Part shown: in pieces, positions 24,420 to 34,052 of the stretch
How positions within the stretch are numbered: the first letter of the stretch is position 1
How the letters are laid out: every line of letters begins with the position of its first letter
DNA from: JBFWNG01 sp050251195
GTDB lineage: Bacteria; Bdellovibrionota_B; Oligoflexia; Oligoflexales; Oligoflexaceae
DNA length: 64,000 nt
NCBI GenBank assembly: GCA_050251195.1
Contig: JBFWNG010000004.1
Location: forward strand, 124,001-188,000
Direction of reading: 5' to 3'
Program-made: the position numbers and the translations under genes
Notes under the pieces: generated by a model
The model's input: only the letters and a program-made list of their open reading frames with translations
The model's database searches: none
What the model was told of the DNA's origin: nothing

Positions 24420-25229
24420 ATGTTGCGACGACGAAACCTTCTTTTTGGAATCGTTCTGACGTTGTTGGCTGTTTCGGTTCCGGCCGCGGCAGAGGAAGTT
24501 GTTACGCACTACATCGTGACGACGCAAAAGGAAAGACAAGACACCAGGTGGACCCTGACGGAATGGCTCCGCATCAAAGAACGAATGAAGCTGATGGACG
24601 TCTGGCTTGCTATGTTCTCGGATCCCAAGAAGGACGAGTTCCGACCGGAGCTCAGTTTGACCTACGGCCGATCCCGCGCCGAGGTGAGTTCCACCGGATC
24701 TGGAAGCTCAGACATGGAACTCCAAAACCTCAAAGCCCAGCTTTGGCTTACTAACTTGATTTCAAGCACGGTCGGCATAAGGACTCTGAACATCGACCTA
24801 GGCGTCGAAGGTGCCGACACGAAACCCCTCGACACGGCACAGGCGTCCCGTTTAGGCGCAAAGGTAAATTACGTCTCCGGAAACTTCCGGATCTTCGGAA
24901 AAAGCGTCCAAGACACGTCACTCATTGTCAAAGGCGGCCGGTACACTCTTGACGAAGGCGACCATAATCGCACGGGCGCATTTGCAGGCGGCGAGTTGTG
25001 CCTATATCTCACGAAGTGGCTAGGAATAGAGGGCACCTACGGCGCTTACTACAGCGAAACCTTCTTTGAATCCTACGACGACTTCAACGGTTCGTACTTC
25101 GACTACTACGGCTTTGTCGAAGTCTCCCTCCTACGCCTCTTCGTAGGGAAATTCGAGCAAGACCTGCAGTATCAAGGCACTTCCCAAGCAACATCCGGCC
25201 TCATAGGCGGCATAAAACTCCACCTCTAA
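24420..25229 (+). CDS. Predicted outer-membrane beta-barrel protein
   Basis: Not recognised. The 269-residue product begins with a signal peptide (MLRRRNLLFG then a hydrophobic run ending PAAAEE). The mature part alternates polar and hydrophobic residues in amphipathic strands rich in Tyr, Phe and Gly (for example LGVEGADTK, GTYGAYYSE, YFDYYGFVEVSLL) and ends in a strand, GGIKLHL, as outer-membrane barrels often do. The ATG at 24420 is preferred to the GTG at 24414 because of GGGGAG about 5 bp upstream. It is immediately followed by the repeat element at 25231. Function unknown. Confidence 0.65.
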   Translation: MLRRRNLLFGIVLTLLAVSVPAAAEEVVTHYIVTTQKERQDTRWTLTEWLRIKERMKLMDVWLAMFSDPKKDEFRPELSLTYGRSRAEVSSTGSGSSDMELQNLKAQLWLTNLISSTVGIRTLNIDLGVEGADTKPLDTAQASRLGAKVNYVSGNFRIFGKSVQDTSLIVKGGRYTLDEGDHNRTGAFAGGELCLYLTKWLGIEGTYGAYYSETFFESYDDFNGSYFDYYGFVEVSLLRLFVGKFEQDLQYQGTSQATSGLIGGIKLHL

Positions 25230-25230
25230 T

Positions 25231-25577
25231 CTTGGGCGTTCGACTGTCCCCATAATCAATTATTGGGCGTTCGACTGTCCCCTTAATTGACTTTGGGGAC
25301 AGGCGACTGTCCCTCCCATTATAACGGCAATGCCTTGCTGTCCTAGGGATTCAGGAAAAAGTTTGGGTTCGTTATTGAATCCGCATTTTTTATCCATGTC
25401 TCCAAATTTGCTCGGGATAACCCGCCACGTTGGTTTCAACAGCTCATCATAACTACGCAACAGGCTGTAATTATTTAAGAAACAATTATGGGGACAGTCG
25501 AACGCCCAATAATTAGTTTTTGGGACAGGCGGGTGTCCCCGGGGGTAATTGTGGGGACAGTCGAACGCCCAATAATT
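25231..25577. mobile_element. MITE/REP-like element bounded by inverted GGGGACAG repeats
   Basis: A 366-bp gap between genes holds the 18-mer GGGCGTTCGACTGTCCCC twice in direct orientation (25234-25251, 25265-25282) and twice inverted (25490-25507, 25553-25570). Two internal palindromes are GGGACAG-GCGA-CTGTCCC (25296-25313) and GGGACA-GGCGGG-TGTCCC (25522-25539). The core at 25314-25489 contains a minus-strand open frame, 25260-25460, of 66 codons from MRSYDELLKPTW, unlike any family I recognise. Such palindromes often accompany RAYT/IS200-like transposases acting in trans; no transposase gene is in the window. Related units lie at 50634-50733. Confidence 0.6.
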
Positions 25578-25595
25578 GAGGGCTGAAATTGGGAG

Positions 25596-26372
25596 TTAGT
25601 TTGCTTTTATGGTTCTGATCGCGTCGAGGAAGTATTCGAGGAGGACTTGGTCGCCGAGGAGGTGATTATTATCGCCGTGAAATTCTGGGTGCCATTGGAC
25701 TCCCATGAGGAATCGGTCTTGGTGCTTCTTGCCTTTGTATAAAATGCTTTCGATGATTTTGTCTGTGGAACTTTGCGCTTCGATCGAGAAGTCTTGAGCA
25801 AGATCCTTGATTGCTTGGTGATGAATGCTATTGACCATGGACTTATGGGTTGCGTGATAGAGATTCTTGAGTTTGTCTCCGGTTAAGTCTACTTCGTGGT
25901 GTAAGTCTTCGTATTTGTCCCAAGAACGGTGCGTGTGTGCTCCTTCCACCTGAGTGGCAATGTCCTGGTAGAGGGATCCACCCATTGCCACGTTCATTAT
26001 CTGTAGACCGCGGCATATTCCGAGTACCGGCTTGTTGAGATCGATTGCCGCCTTAATGAGAGCCTTTTCGAATACGTCTCGCTCGATATCGCCCGACCAT
26101 TCAGGTCGCAGAGGTTTTTCGTTATAGCTGCTTGGGCTCACGTCGGCGCCCCCGTGGAGAACTATTCCGTCCATGGCTGCGACGTAGTCTTTCATCGAGC
26201 GGTAATCGGGGAGTCGAGGAATGACAAACGCCAGGTCCCGCTTGTTCATAACCCAATATACCAACGTCTGCTCCGCATACAAAAGAACCTTGTTCTTAAA
26301 TAGCGGACGCCCTGCGTCCTTGTGCATGATGCACGACGAGATACCGATTTTGAGGGGTTTATAATCTGGCAT
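25596..26372 (-). CDS. Class I glutamine amidotransferase-like gamma-Glu-GABA hydrolase family protein
   Basis: PuuD/peptidase C26-type hydrolase of 258 residues. The nucleophile is in LGICRGLQIMN, preceded by HGGADVSPSSY as in the PuuD group, and the His-Glu pair is in GVQWHPEFH. Known members cleave gamma-glutamyl-GABA or similar gamma-glutamyl amides; the substrate here is not fixed by sequence. The start at 26372 lies just beyond the HtrA stop, with MPDYKPLKIGIS matching family N-termini; the longer open frame would overlap HtrA. The two genes probably form an operon. Confidence 0.85.
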   Translation of the reverse strand: MPDYKPLKIGISSCIMHKDAGRPLFKNKVLLYAEQTLVYWVMNKRDLAFVIPRLPDYRSMKDYVAAMDGIVLHGGADVSPSSYNEKPLRPEWSGDIERDVFEKALIKAAIDLNKPVLGICRGLQIMNVAMGGSLYQDIATQVEGAHTHRSWDKYEDLHHEVDLTGDKLKNLYHATHKSMVNSIHHQAIKDLAQDFSIEAQSSTDKIIESILYKGKKHQDRFLMGVQWHPEFHGDNNHLLGDQVLLEYFLDAIRTIKAN

Positions 26373-26373
26373 A

Positions 26374-27831
26374 TTATTTCCGTAGGGGAGCGTACAAGAA
26401 TTCGCCCTTACGTTCAATCTTGAAGACGATTCTGCTGGATTTTTCATAAATCGCCTGGAGTGCTTCGACGTCTGTTACGTCCTTATTGTTGGCCTTAACA
26501 ATAACGTCTCCCTCAACAATTCCCGTTTGATCAAAAATGGATTGTTCTTCGACCTCAACAACAAGAAGCCCCGCCGTGCTCTTGTATCCATACTGGGTCT
26601 TATATCGTATTTCGAAGAATCCGCTCCCCACAGGTTTAAGTTTTATCCCGGAGAAAGACTTATCATTTTCGGCCGTTTTCGGTTCAGATTTGACGTCATC
26701 CAGACTCGGGTATTCTTCAAGCACAACCGGAACTTCTTTGGCCTTGCCGTTGCGAAAAATTTCGAGATTGATTTGCGCTCCCGGAGGCTTGAGGCCGATC
26801 ATGATTATGAATTCTTCACTGGTTTCAATCTCCTTACCGTTGATGCGTGTGACGATATCACCCGACACCATGCCGGCCTTCTCGGCAGGGGTTCCTTCTT
26901 GAACGTCCGAAATGATCGCGCCAGAAATAGTGGGTGGCAGCTCGAGACCCGCGATCATGTCCTGATCCAAACTTTGCGTCTTCACCCCTAAAAATCCGCG
27001 TCGAGCTTTGCCGTGCGTGATCAGCTGATTTGCAATTTCGCGAATAACGTTTGAAGGGACCGCGAAACCGATTCCTGCAGACGATCCTGAACGAGAGAAT
27101 ATCGCCGTGTTCATACCAATAGCTTGGCCTTTCATATTGAGCAAAGGCCCACCGCTATTTCCAGGGTTGATGGCGGCATCCGTTTGAAGAAAATTTCCTA
27201 AAGGAAGAATCTTCAAATTGCCCCTATTGCTGGCGCTAAGAACGCCAAACGACAAACTCGCTTGCAAACCATATGGCGCGCCTAACGCCAAGACAAATTC
27301 GCCGACTCTGGGCTGGTCGGAATTTCCAAGTTCGAGCTCGCCGAGACCCTGTCGGTTGAACCTTCGATCTCTAATTTGCAACACCGCGATGTCGGTTTTG
27401 CTGTCCCGTCCCACGATCTTGGCTTGATACGTCTGGTCATTGGCAAGCTTGACGTAGATCTCTTTTGCTTTGTCGACCACATGATTGTTGGAGACGATGT
27501 AGCCAGCCTTCAAATCCACGAAAAAACCGGAACCCAATCCCCGTTTGCGCGGAGGCTCGGCTTCGTTCTCTTCCGGTTTTTTGGGATCGAAGTGATAATT
27601 GAAAGGCTGCATCTCGTCCTGAGGCGGGGCGGCAGCAGTCCTGGATACTGAAACAAAGACCAGCGCACGACTCGATAGCACCGCGAGATCAGAGATTCCC
27701 TCTGAAATCTTTCTTAACGCTTCAAGAGAAGGCGTGGCTGCTTGGGTGGAGCGAAGCGGAGTCAGCTCGTAAGCCCCCAGCGATTGCGCCACCAGGATAC
27801 TTGTCGCTATGATCATTGTGCGCGTTCTCAA
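26374..27831 (-). CDS. degP: HtrA/DegP-family periplasmic serine protease
   Basis: Do-family protease/chaperone of 485 residues. A hydrophobic signal peptide (IIATSILVAQSLGA) is followed by a trypsin-like domain with His (IVSNNHVVD, near 117), Asp (TDIAVLQI, near 147) and Ser (NPGNSGGPL, near 225), then two PDZ domains (about 275-370 and 400-480). It probably degrades misfolded envelope proteins. The TTG start at 27831 is favoured because AAAGGA lies 7 bp upstream; an ATG five codons later is possible. No sigmaE-type promoter could be identified with confidence. Confidence 0.93.
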   Translation of the reverse strand: MRTRTMIIATSILVAQSLGAYELTPLRSTQAATPSLEALRKISEGISDLAVLSSRALVFVSVSRTAAAPPQDEMQPFNYHFDPKKPEENEAEPPRKRGLGSGFFVDLKAGYIVSNNHVVDKAKEIYVKLANDQTYQAKIVGRDSKTDIAVLQIRDRRFNRQGLGELELGNSDQPRVGEFVLALGAPYGLQASLSFGVLSASNRGNLKILPLGNFLQTDAAINPGNSGGPLLNMKGQAIGMNTAIFSRSGSSAGIGFAVPSNVIREIANQLITHGKARRGFLGVKTQSLDQDMIAGLELPPTISGAIISDVQEGTPAEKAGMVSGDIVTRINGKEIETSEEFIIMIGLKPPGAQINLEIFRNGKAKEVPVVLEEYPSLDDVKSEPKTAENDKSFSGIKLKPVGSGFFEIRYKTQYGYKSTAGLLVVEVEEQSIFDQTGIVEGDVIVKANNKDVTDVEALQAIYEKSSRIVFKIERKGEFLYAPLRK

Positions 27832-27978
27832 ACCGCGATCCTTTCGAATGATTCCGTCTCCGTCGTCTTTAGCTGCTCGGAGGATCTCTTGAATATGCCG
27901 GAATTTCCTAGATTATTAGCTCATTATTCATTATGAAGGGACAGTTTAGATGTACGCAAGGTTAAGGAATTGCCTATT

Positions 27979-29202
27979 ATGCACTGGGGATTTGGCTTCG
28001 GCGGATTTATTGATAAAGCTGTAGGCCTAAGTAATCGCGATCAATTATTGAGCGATTTGACAAAAGACGAAAAACTTATGGCTCGAGCCCTGCTGGTAGC
28101 CATGAACTCTAATGGCTTGTCTTCGCCCAATCCAGTGGTGGGTTGTGTCCTTGTCGACAAGGACGGTAACATCGTGACCGAGGGGGCAACCCTTGCCTAC
28201 GGCGAAAAGCATGCCGAGACCGTCGCAATAGAAAAAATCAAGAATTTAGACGTCGTCAAAGGCGGCACGGCCTACGTGACTTTGGAGCCCTGTTCCCACT
28301 TTGGCAAGCAGCCGCCTTGCGTAAACGCATTGGTTCAGCTGGGATTAAAAAAATGCTTTATTGCGAGCGCGGACCCTAATCCCAAAGTCAATCATCACGG
28401 TATCGAGACGTTGAAGAAGCACGGTGTCGACGTGCATATCGGACTATTGAAACAAGAAGCAGTTGCTTGGAACTACGCCTTCTTTACCGGTTTGAAATTG
28501 AACCGGCCGCTCGTCGCATTAAAATGGGCCCAGTCGCTCGATGGTGCGTTGGCTGACGCGTCGGGAACGTCTCAATGGATTTCGGGCGCAAAGGCAAGAA
28601 AATACACGCATTGGCTGCGAGCGCATTACGACGCGATTATGGTTGGCGCGGGAACCGTTCTTGCAGATAGGCCGCAATTATCGGCTCGCGAATCTACCGT
28701 TATCCATCGACAACCGGTTAAGGTCCTGTTCGATCCAGCTTGCGAACTCGTCAATGCTTTGGGCAAGCTTGCCGACACGACTTTAGCGGGCGATCAAAAG
28801 ATAATCTGGATAACCGCCGACGCCCTCGACGAGAATATCCTCAAAGGGAAGACTCATTTGTACAATATCGTCGTCGATAAGCACGACCCCGTAACGGATT
28901 GTCTGCAAAAGCTTTCTTCCAAAGAGGTGAGCGAACTTGCGGGAAGACAAATTCAGAGTGTCTTTGTAGAAGGAGGGCCCACCCTCCTCAGCCAACTCCT
29001 CCATAGGGATCTTGCGGATGTAATCCATTGCTACGTGAGTCCATTGATGTTGGGCTTAGGTAAAACTATTCTTGGTTCTCAAAGCCAACCCACGCGTCTT
29101 GCCGACGCCGCTCGTTATAAGACATTGGCGACTTACCAATTAGAGGACGATGTTCTCATAGAGCTCGTCCCTCAGGATCGCTATCAGAAATTTTTTATTT
29201 AA
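27979..29202 (+). CDS. ribD: Bifunctional riboflavin biosynthesis deaminase/reductase
   Basis: Two-domain enzyme (407 residues) for the second and third steps of riboflavin synthesis. The N-terminal deaminase has its zinc site in EKHAETVAIE and PCSHFGKQPPC; the C-terminal reductase starts with PLVALKWAQSLDG and carries VEGGPTLLSQLL. The ATG at 27979 is preferred over the TTG at 27970 because AAGGA sits 10 bp before it. The N-terminus (MHWGFGFGG to about residue 25) is an unusual Gly/Phe-rich extension. No FMN riboswitch is visible in the 147-bp upstream gap. It overlaps convergent aroC by 8 bp. Confidence 0.95.
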   Translation: MHWGFGFGGFIDKAVGLSNRDQLLSDLTKDEKLMARALLVAMNSNGLSSPNPVVGCVLVDKDGNIVTEGATLAYGEKHAETVAIEKIKNLDVVKGGTAYVTLEPCSHFGKQPPCVNALVQLGLKKCFIASADPNPKVNHHGIETLKKHGVDVHIGLLKQEAVAWNYAFFTGLKLNRPLVALKWAQSLDGALADASGTSQWISGAKARKYTHWLRAHYDAIMVGAGTVLADRPQLSARESTVIHRQPVKVLFDPACELVNALGKLADTTLAGDQKIIWITADALDENILKGKTHLYNIVVDKHDPVTDCLQKLSSKEVSELAGRQIQSVFVEGGPTLLSQLLHRDLADVIHCYVSPLMLGLGKTILGSQSQPTRLADAARYKTLATYQLEDDVLIELVPQDRYQKFFI

Positions 29203-30292
29203 AACGCGAATGAACAATGGCTTGCTGGCGCAGAAAATGGTCAGCCAGGGTTAACAGGGTCATCGCTTCCACAATGGGAACCGCCCTTGGTAAAACACAG
29301 GGGTCGTGCCGCCCCTCGCGAGGCTGAATAACTGTCTCGTTAAGATCTTTTGTAAGGGTGTCTTGAGCCTTAAAAATCGTGGATACCGGTTTGAAGGCAA
29401 CATTGAAAACGATGGGTTGTCCGTTAGATATTCCTCCTTGTATGCCCCCACTATGGTTTGTCGTTGTTCCAACTTTGCCGTCGATTATGGCGAAGGCGTC
29501 GTTATGTTCCGACCCATAGAGTTGCGTGCCGGAAAAACCGCTGCCAATTTCGAACCCCTTGGTTGAGGGGATACTAAGCATGGCTTTGCCGAGATCGGCT
29601 TCGAGCTTATCGAAAACCGGCGTACCAAGACCTACTGGCGGATTCTTCACCACACAGCGAATAACGCCTCCGACGCTATCGCCGTTTGCCTTTGCCTGGC
29701 GAATGAGGTCTTCCATTTTTTGCGATGCGTTTAGATCGGGACAGCGCACGATGCTTTGGTCGACTTGCTCGCGCGACAACGATTTGATGTTCACTTCGCC
29801 ACATTGTATTTTGTGAACAGATTGGACAAAAGCAACAATCTGCATTTCGGGAACGAGGTGGGAAAGAATCTGTTCCGCGATAGCGGCGGCGGCTACCCTG
29901 CTCGCCGTTTCACGAGCACTCGCGCGGCCTCCGCCTGATGCTGCTGCAATTCCGTATTTTGCGAGATAAGTATAATCAGCGTGAGATGGCCGAAAAGCGT
30001 CTTTGAACGCATCGTAGTCCGACGGATTCTTATCCTTGTTCTTGATCGTAATGGTGATCGGCGAGCCTAGCGTAATGCCGTTTTCGAGGCCCGACAAAAT
30101 TTCGAACGCCTCGCTCTCCGCTCTTGGCGAAGTTAAATCGGATTGGCCAGGTCGCCTTCTTGCCAGGAACCTTTCGATAACTTCAAAATTAATTTTGTGG
30201 CCGGGAGGGCAGCCGTCGACAACAGCACCCACGGAATGACCGTGGGATTCGCCAAATGTTGTAACGCGAAAGATAGATCCGAACGTGTTCAT
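29195..30292 (-). CDS. aroC: Chorismate synthase
   Basis: FMN-dependent enzyme forming chorismate from EPSP, the branch point to aromatics and menaquinone. The 365 residues contain GESHGHSVGAVVDG, the RRRPGQSDLTSPR motif, FRPSHADYTY, SGGGRASARETASRVAA and GGIQGGISNGQPI, all family signatures. It begins 3 bp after the stop of the large outer-membrane protein gene and ends overlapping ribD tail to tail, so expression probably depends on the kdsB-side promoter. Confidence 0.97.
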   Translation of the reverse strand: MNTFGSIFRVTTFGESHGHSVGAVVDGCPPGHKINFEVIERFLARRRPGQSDLTSPRAESEAFEILSGLENGITLGSPITITIKNKDKNPSDYDAFKDAFRPSHADYTYLAKYGIAAASGGGRASARETASRVAAAAIAEQILSHLVPEMQIVAFVQSVHKIQCGEVNIKSLSREQVDQSIVRCPDLNASQKMEDLIRQAKANGDSVGGVIRCVVKNPPVGLGTPVFDKLEADLGKAMLSIPSTKGFEIGSGFSGTQLYGSEHNDAFAIIDGKVGTTTNHSGGIQGGISNGQPIVFNVAFKPVSTIFKAQDTLTKDLNETVIQPREGRHDPCVLPRAVPIVEAMTLLTLADHFLRQQAIVHSRFK

Positions 30293-30295
30293 CGT

Positions 30296-33250
30296 TTAAT
30301 TTATCAGCGCATCAAAACCAAAGGTAAAATACGCTTCAAAGGGTTCATCAATGACTTGTCCAACGCCAAGTCCGACGTTGACAGTGACGCCCTTTATATC
30401 AGATTGCAGGTCAAGATTGTACCCGTGCGCGGCAATAAAATCCTCGGATGCGGGCGGGTTGCTCTGATACCACGCCGCTCCGTAGTTAAAAAAGGCGGTA
30501 AAATCGAGTCTTTGGAGGTAAAAGATGTGGATCAGAGTCTCGAGGTCCTGCACGAGCGGCACCGTCCAACTGGTCTTGAATCGCGCTTGGGTATCCCCGA
30601 ACTGGGCGCCCGTGAGATTGCCCGGACCGTAAAGACCCACGTTAATCTCATTGAGACCGCCGCCCGTTCCGGGAACAAATGTCCTGAGGGGCCGGTAAAC
30701 CTCTTTGAGATTTTTTGCTTTCTTTCCTCGCGTCCGGCTTCCACTGACACCTAAGCTGAAGGTCGTCGGTCGACCGAAGACGCCAAAAGGGATGGCCAAT
30801 GAAGTTCCCGCACCCACGGTATTATAGTCCCAGGTCTTGTTTGCAAAAGCGGGAGTCGCTTTGCCGGCAACGTCGGCTGACACCGCAAACCTACCGAAGG
30901 ATTTAGAATAACCGAGGCTTAAAGAAAATTCGTTTTGATGACCTCGAATCCTAAAATTGGGCGGACCAATGATGGGATAGAACGTGGACGAAGTTATTCC
31001 CATTTGGCTTTCGAGATGAAGCTTTGGGTAACTTTCAAGGCGCAGGATGCCCGCCCCTTTTTCGTCGTAGTAGGCCGTGTATTGCCGAGCATTGTAAAAG
31101 ATTACTCCGTTGTAAGTTTGTCTCCGGAAGACATTGGCGTAATATGTCGCATCGAATCGATTCGAGATAAGCATAAGTTCTGAATCAGGGAAGCGACTCT
31201 CCAATCCATACAGGAATTGAGCCCGCAAAGTTTCGTTTTGCATGTGGTCCATCAAGGGAACGGAGATAAATCCGAAGTTGTAACCTTTTGCGTCCGCGCC
31301 AATCCACGGAAACGCAAACAGAGACCTACCGCGCCATTTGGCTTTCTCGTTTGCCAAACCCTTTTTTACTTCAGTTGATTGGTCAAGTGGGGGAGCCTTT
31401 TCTATCTGTTGGTAGCGCTCTGCGCTCGCGTCCTGACGTGAATCGGTCCAAGTCGAACTTTTAGCAACGGCCTGCGCCAAATTTATCGGCGCTTTCTGCG
31501 AGGTTTGCTCGAGAAGCGGCGATGTCGGAAAGTTCACCAGCGCGCATTCACTTTTCGGCAACTCTTCGACGTTGAATCGTCGTATCGAATAGCCGTCGCC
31601 GTTGAAAAACGAAACGTACAAACCGCCCTTGTGAGAGAAAACGCGGTTCACGTGATTTGCGAGATGCCTCTCTTCGACGCAGTCCAGGTTCTCATTAAAC
31701 CGTCTAAAGAATCGTTCGGACCGGGAAGCGGTCAAGAGCCAAAGCTGGGAATCCAACTTGGCCATTGCAATGGGTTTACCTCCGCCCTGCAGTGCGAGCA
31801 CTGTTGCTGTCAAGTCTGTCGCGTTTATTTGCAAGACTTGATGGCCGTCGCCCGCGCTGGTTTCCTTACTCATCCGAAGCCAAATCATTTTGGTTTTGCC
31901 GGCCTGACCTTCTTGCCCCATATACGCCAAGGACTTGCCTTGTTTGACGAGGGTAGGACAGCTGACGTCTTTGTCCGCAACGGAGCCTTGCCCCGCCAGC
32001 TTACTCAATTCAATGTAACAAAGAGCGGAGGTGTCGATATCTTCTTCCAGCCACAAGAGGCGAGTATCTGTGACAAATAGCTGAGGTATGTAACCCCGAT
32101 TAGTAAGCTTAAGGTTAACGGCCCCATCCCGTTCCAAAATATTGACGTTGTATCTTGTCTCGAGGTTGTCGTTAAGCTCTGATGAAACAAATACTATACG
32201 GTCGCCGAGGTCAATGCGGGAGGACATGGCGCCATCGGGCAACCTCGCTTCTTTTTTCCAGTCCGTAAGCCATCCAGTTTTTGGATCTTCATTTATTGTC
32301 ACGTAACGCGTTTCGTAATTCTCTCGAATGACTCCCGTTAGCTCAGGCGCGACTTCCGAGATCATGTAGGGATTCGAAAACGATGCTCTTCGGCCGTTGG
32401 GCGATAGAAATGGTCCCGAGCTGTTCTTCTTCCAATGTTCCGTCGCTTTCGCTTTGTATTCCTCGTAGAGCTCTTCACCATTCTTTTGGGCGAAGCCGCG
32501 CAGGGCTCTATCCATGGGCATCATATCCGCGAAGGGTATGAAGGTTGCGGGCCAATGCCAGGGCATGGACTTATGATAGAAGTCGCGCAATAAATCCGGG
32601 AGTTTGGTGCTGTCGTATGTTCGAAGCAAATAGGCAACGAAAGCGCCGGCGGTTGCGTAACCCTTGAAAGCGAAATCGTCAGAATACAAGCTGTGAAGCT
32701 TCGCATATTTTGGCCAACTGTTTGTAAGAGCTTGATGCCTTTCTATTCCCGCTTGAACGTCGCTGCCAACGGAAACACTGAGCGCTTCCGCCAATCCTTC
32801 GATCCACCATGCCGGCATCCAGGGTAAATGAATGATCGATCCTGCCGGCCCAAACCAGTTGTCGAGATGCCGATACATTGTAGAGTGAACGTATTCATGG
32901 AACGCCAGATCCCGGCCTCCCGTCCCCATTGTTTGCAATTCGACAGCGTCGGTGATGAAGTTGGCAAACGAGGCGTTGCTTGTTACCGCCGAACTAATCA
33001 CCGGAAGCTCGTTCTTACGTTCGACGCCGATCCAGTGTTCTAGCGGCTCCTTTGCTATTTGGAGCGAATTGAAGAGAAGCTTTCCCTCGTTAGGCGCTCG
33101 GCTGTCGTGATAAAGAATGAAGTCGTCCGATTTTATCTCGCTGTAGGGAGTGTCCCCTTGATTGCGGCCGAAATTGATGGGCAATCCATGAGCCAGTTCG
33201 GAAACGAGAAACAACGAGAGTACAGAAGTTTTAAGACCTAAAGTTCGCAC
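30296..33250 (-). CDS. Large predicted outer-membrane protein: metallopeptidase-like, beta-propeller and barrel regions
   Basis: A 984-residue exported protein with a signal peptide (LSLFLVSELAHG). Residues 118-122 are HEYVH, and 26 residues on comes WWIEGLAEAL (148-157), the HExxH-plus-Glu layout of gluzincin peptidases (peptidase MA type). The middle part (about 270-560) looks like TolB/WD-type propeller repeats (RIDLGDRIVFVSSE, LLWLEEDID). The C-terminal third is strand-rich, like a surface-antigen barrel (FTAFFNYGAAWY, FGFDALIN end). Both the peptidase and barrel calls are by eye. Its start overlaps the kdsB end by 20 bp and aroC follows after 3 bp. Confidence 0.7.
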   Translation of the reverse strand: MRTLGLKTSVLSLFLVSELAHGLPINFGRNQGDTPYSEIKSDDFILYHDSRAPNEGKLLFNSLQIAKEPLEHWIGVERKNELPVISSAVTSNASFANFITDAVELQTMGTGGRDLAFHEYVHSTMYRHLDNWFGPAGSIIHLPWMPAWWIEGLAEALSVSVGSDVQAGIERHQALTNSWPKYAKLHSLYSDDFAFKGYATAGAFVAYLLRTYDSTKLPDLLRDFYHKSMPWHWPATFIPFADMMPMDRALRGFAQKNGEELYEEYKAKATEHWKKNSSGPFLSPNGRRASFSNPYMISEVAPELTGVIRENYETRYVTINEDPKTGWLTDWKKEARLPDGAMSSRIDLGDRIVFVSSELNDNLETRYNVNILERDGAVNLKLTNRGYIPQLFVTDTRLLWLEEDIDTSALCYIELSKLAGQGSVADKDVSCPTLVKQGKSLAYMGQEGQAGKTKMIWLRMSKETSAGDGHQVLQINATDLTATVLALQGGGKPIAMAKLDSQLWLLTASRSERFFRRFNENLDCVEERHLANHVNRVFSHKGGLYVSFFNGDGYSIRRFNVEELPKSECALVNFPTSPLLEQTSQKAPINLAQAVAKSSTWTDSRQDASAERYQQIEKAPPLDQSTEVKKGLANEKAKWRGRSLFAFPWIGADAKGYNFGFISVPLMDHMQNETLRAQFLYGLESRFPDSELMLISNRFDATYYANVFRRQTYNGVIFYNARQYTAYYDEKGAGILRLESYPKLHLESQMGITSSTFYPIIGPPNFRIRGHQNEFSLSLGYSKSFGRFAVSADVAGKATPAFANKTWDYNTVGAGTSLAIPFGVFGRPTTFSLGVSGSRTRGKKAKNLKEVYRPLRTFVPGTGGGLNEINVGLYGPGNLTGAQFGDTQARFKTSWTVPLVQDLETLIHIFYLQRLDFTAFFNYGAAWYQSNPPASEDFIAAHGYNLDLQSDIKGVTVNVGLGVGQVIDEPFEAYFTFGFDALIN

Positions 33251-33977
33251 GTGCCCTTTCCAAATCTTCTGGCGTATCGATCCCTATTCCCGGCCGGGAA
33301 GCTTGCACGAGAAGAATTTTTATGCCGTTTTCCAGCGCCCGCAATTGTTCAAGCGATTCCTTCGTTTCGAGAAGGCCGGGCGGCAACGCGCAAAATTTAA
33401 ACAGCGTTGACCGCTCAAAGGCATAGACGCCGAGATGCTTCAAAAACTTTCGCGAACCAGATGCATTTCGATAGTGGGGTATCGCAGCTCGTGAAAAGTA
33501 CAGGGCTTCCCGTCCTTGCGTCGCTACAACCTTGACGACGTTAGGATTCGAGTAGTCTTCCGGATCTTCGCTTTCATGACAAAGTGTGGCCATCTCTGGT
33601 TGCTTTGAAAGTTCGAGGCCGCTCCTTAGAGCGTCGAGATCTGCCACGCTAACGAACGGCTCGTCTCCTTGGACATTGAGAACAAAGGGCCGATCGAAAT
33701 GCTCGGCAACCTCTTTGACGCGGTCGCTGCCGCTCGGATGAAGCGGGCTGGTCATTGCCACGGGAACGCGATGATCTTTACAAGCTTTCTCAACCATGAC
33801 ATGGTCGGTGGCAACAATAACTTTGCCACCCGCGCTTTCCATGGTTTTTATCCTTTCGTAGACGCGGACAATCAGCGGTTTGCCGCACAGATCAACGAGC
33901 GGTTTGTTGGCAAGACGGGTTGATCCTAGTCTGGCGGGGATGACAATGAGCCAGTTTTTCCAGTCGTCAGAATTCAT
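33231..33977 (-). CDS. kdsB: 3-deoxy-manno-octulosonate cytidylyltransferase
   Basis: CMP-KDO synthetase activating KDO for the LPS inner core, which shows the cell has an outer membrane. The 248 residues have the nucleotidyltransferase start VIPARLGSTRLANKPLVDL, VATDH, LNVQGDEPFV, YFSRAAIPH and GIDTPEDLERA, all family marks. It is the first gene of a kdsB-outer membrane protein-aroC operon transcribed away from the sigma-like gene at 34143. Confidence 0.96.
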   Translation of the reverse strand: MNSDDWKNWLIVIPARLGSTRLANKPLVDLCGKPLIVRVYERIKTMESAGGKVIVATDHVMVEKACKDHRVPVAMTSPLHPSGSDRVKEVAEHFDRPFVLNVQGDEPFVSVADLDALRSGLELSKQPEMATLCHESEDPEDYSNPNVVKVVATQGREALYFSRAAIPHYRNASGSRKFLKHLGVYAFERSTLFKFCALPPGLLETKESLEQLRALENGIKILLVQASRPGIGIDTPEDLERARANFRS

Positions 33978-34052
33978 GATGAAGTCCAGCCAGGTTCAGT
34001 TTGAAGTCGCTGATTCTTATTCTTGCAAGCGTACTATATTCATTGGTAACAT

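Noticed and set aside
25260..25460. 66-codon frame as an independent protein gene
   Set aside because: Part of it reads through the repeat units, there is no ribosome site of note and no family match, so it is kept only as part of the repeat element.
29195..29202. ribD/aroC 3' overlap as a sign of a wrong stop or frameshift
   Set aside because: Both C-termini match family lengths; short tail-to-tail overlaps are common.
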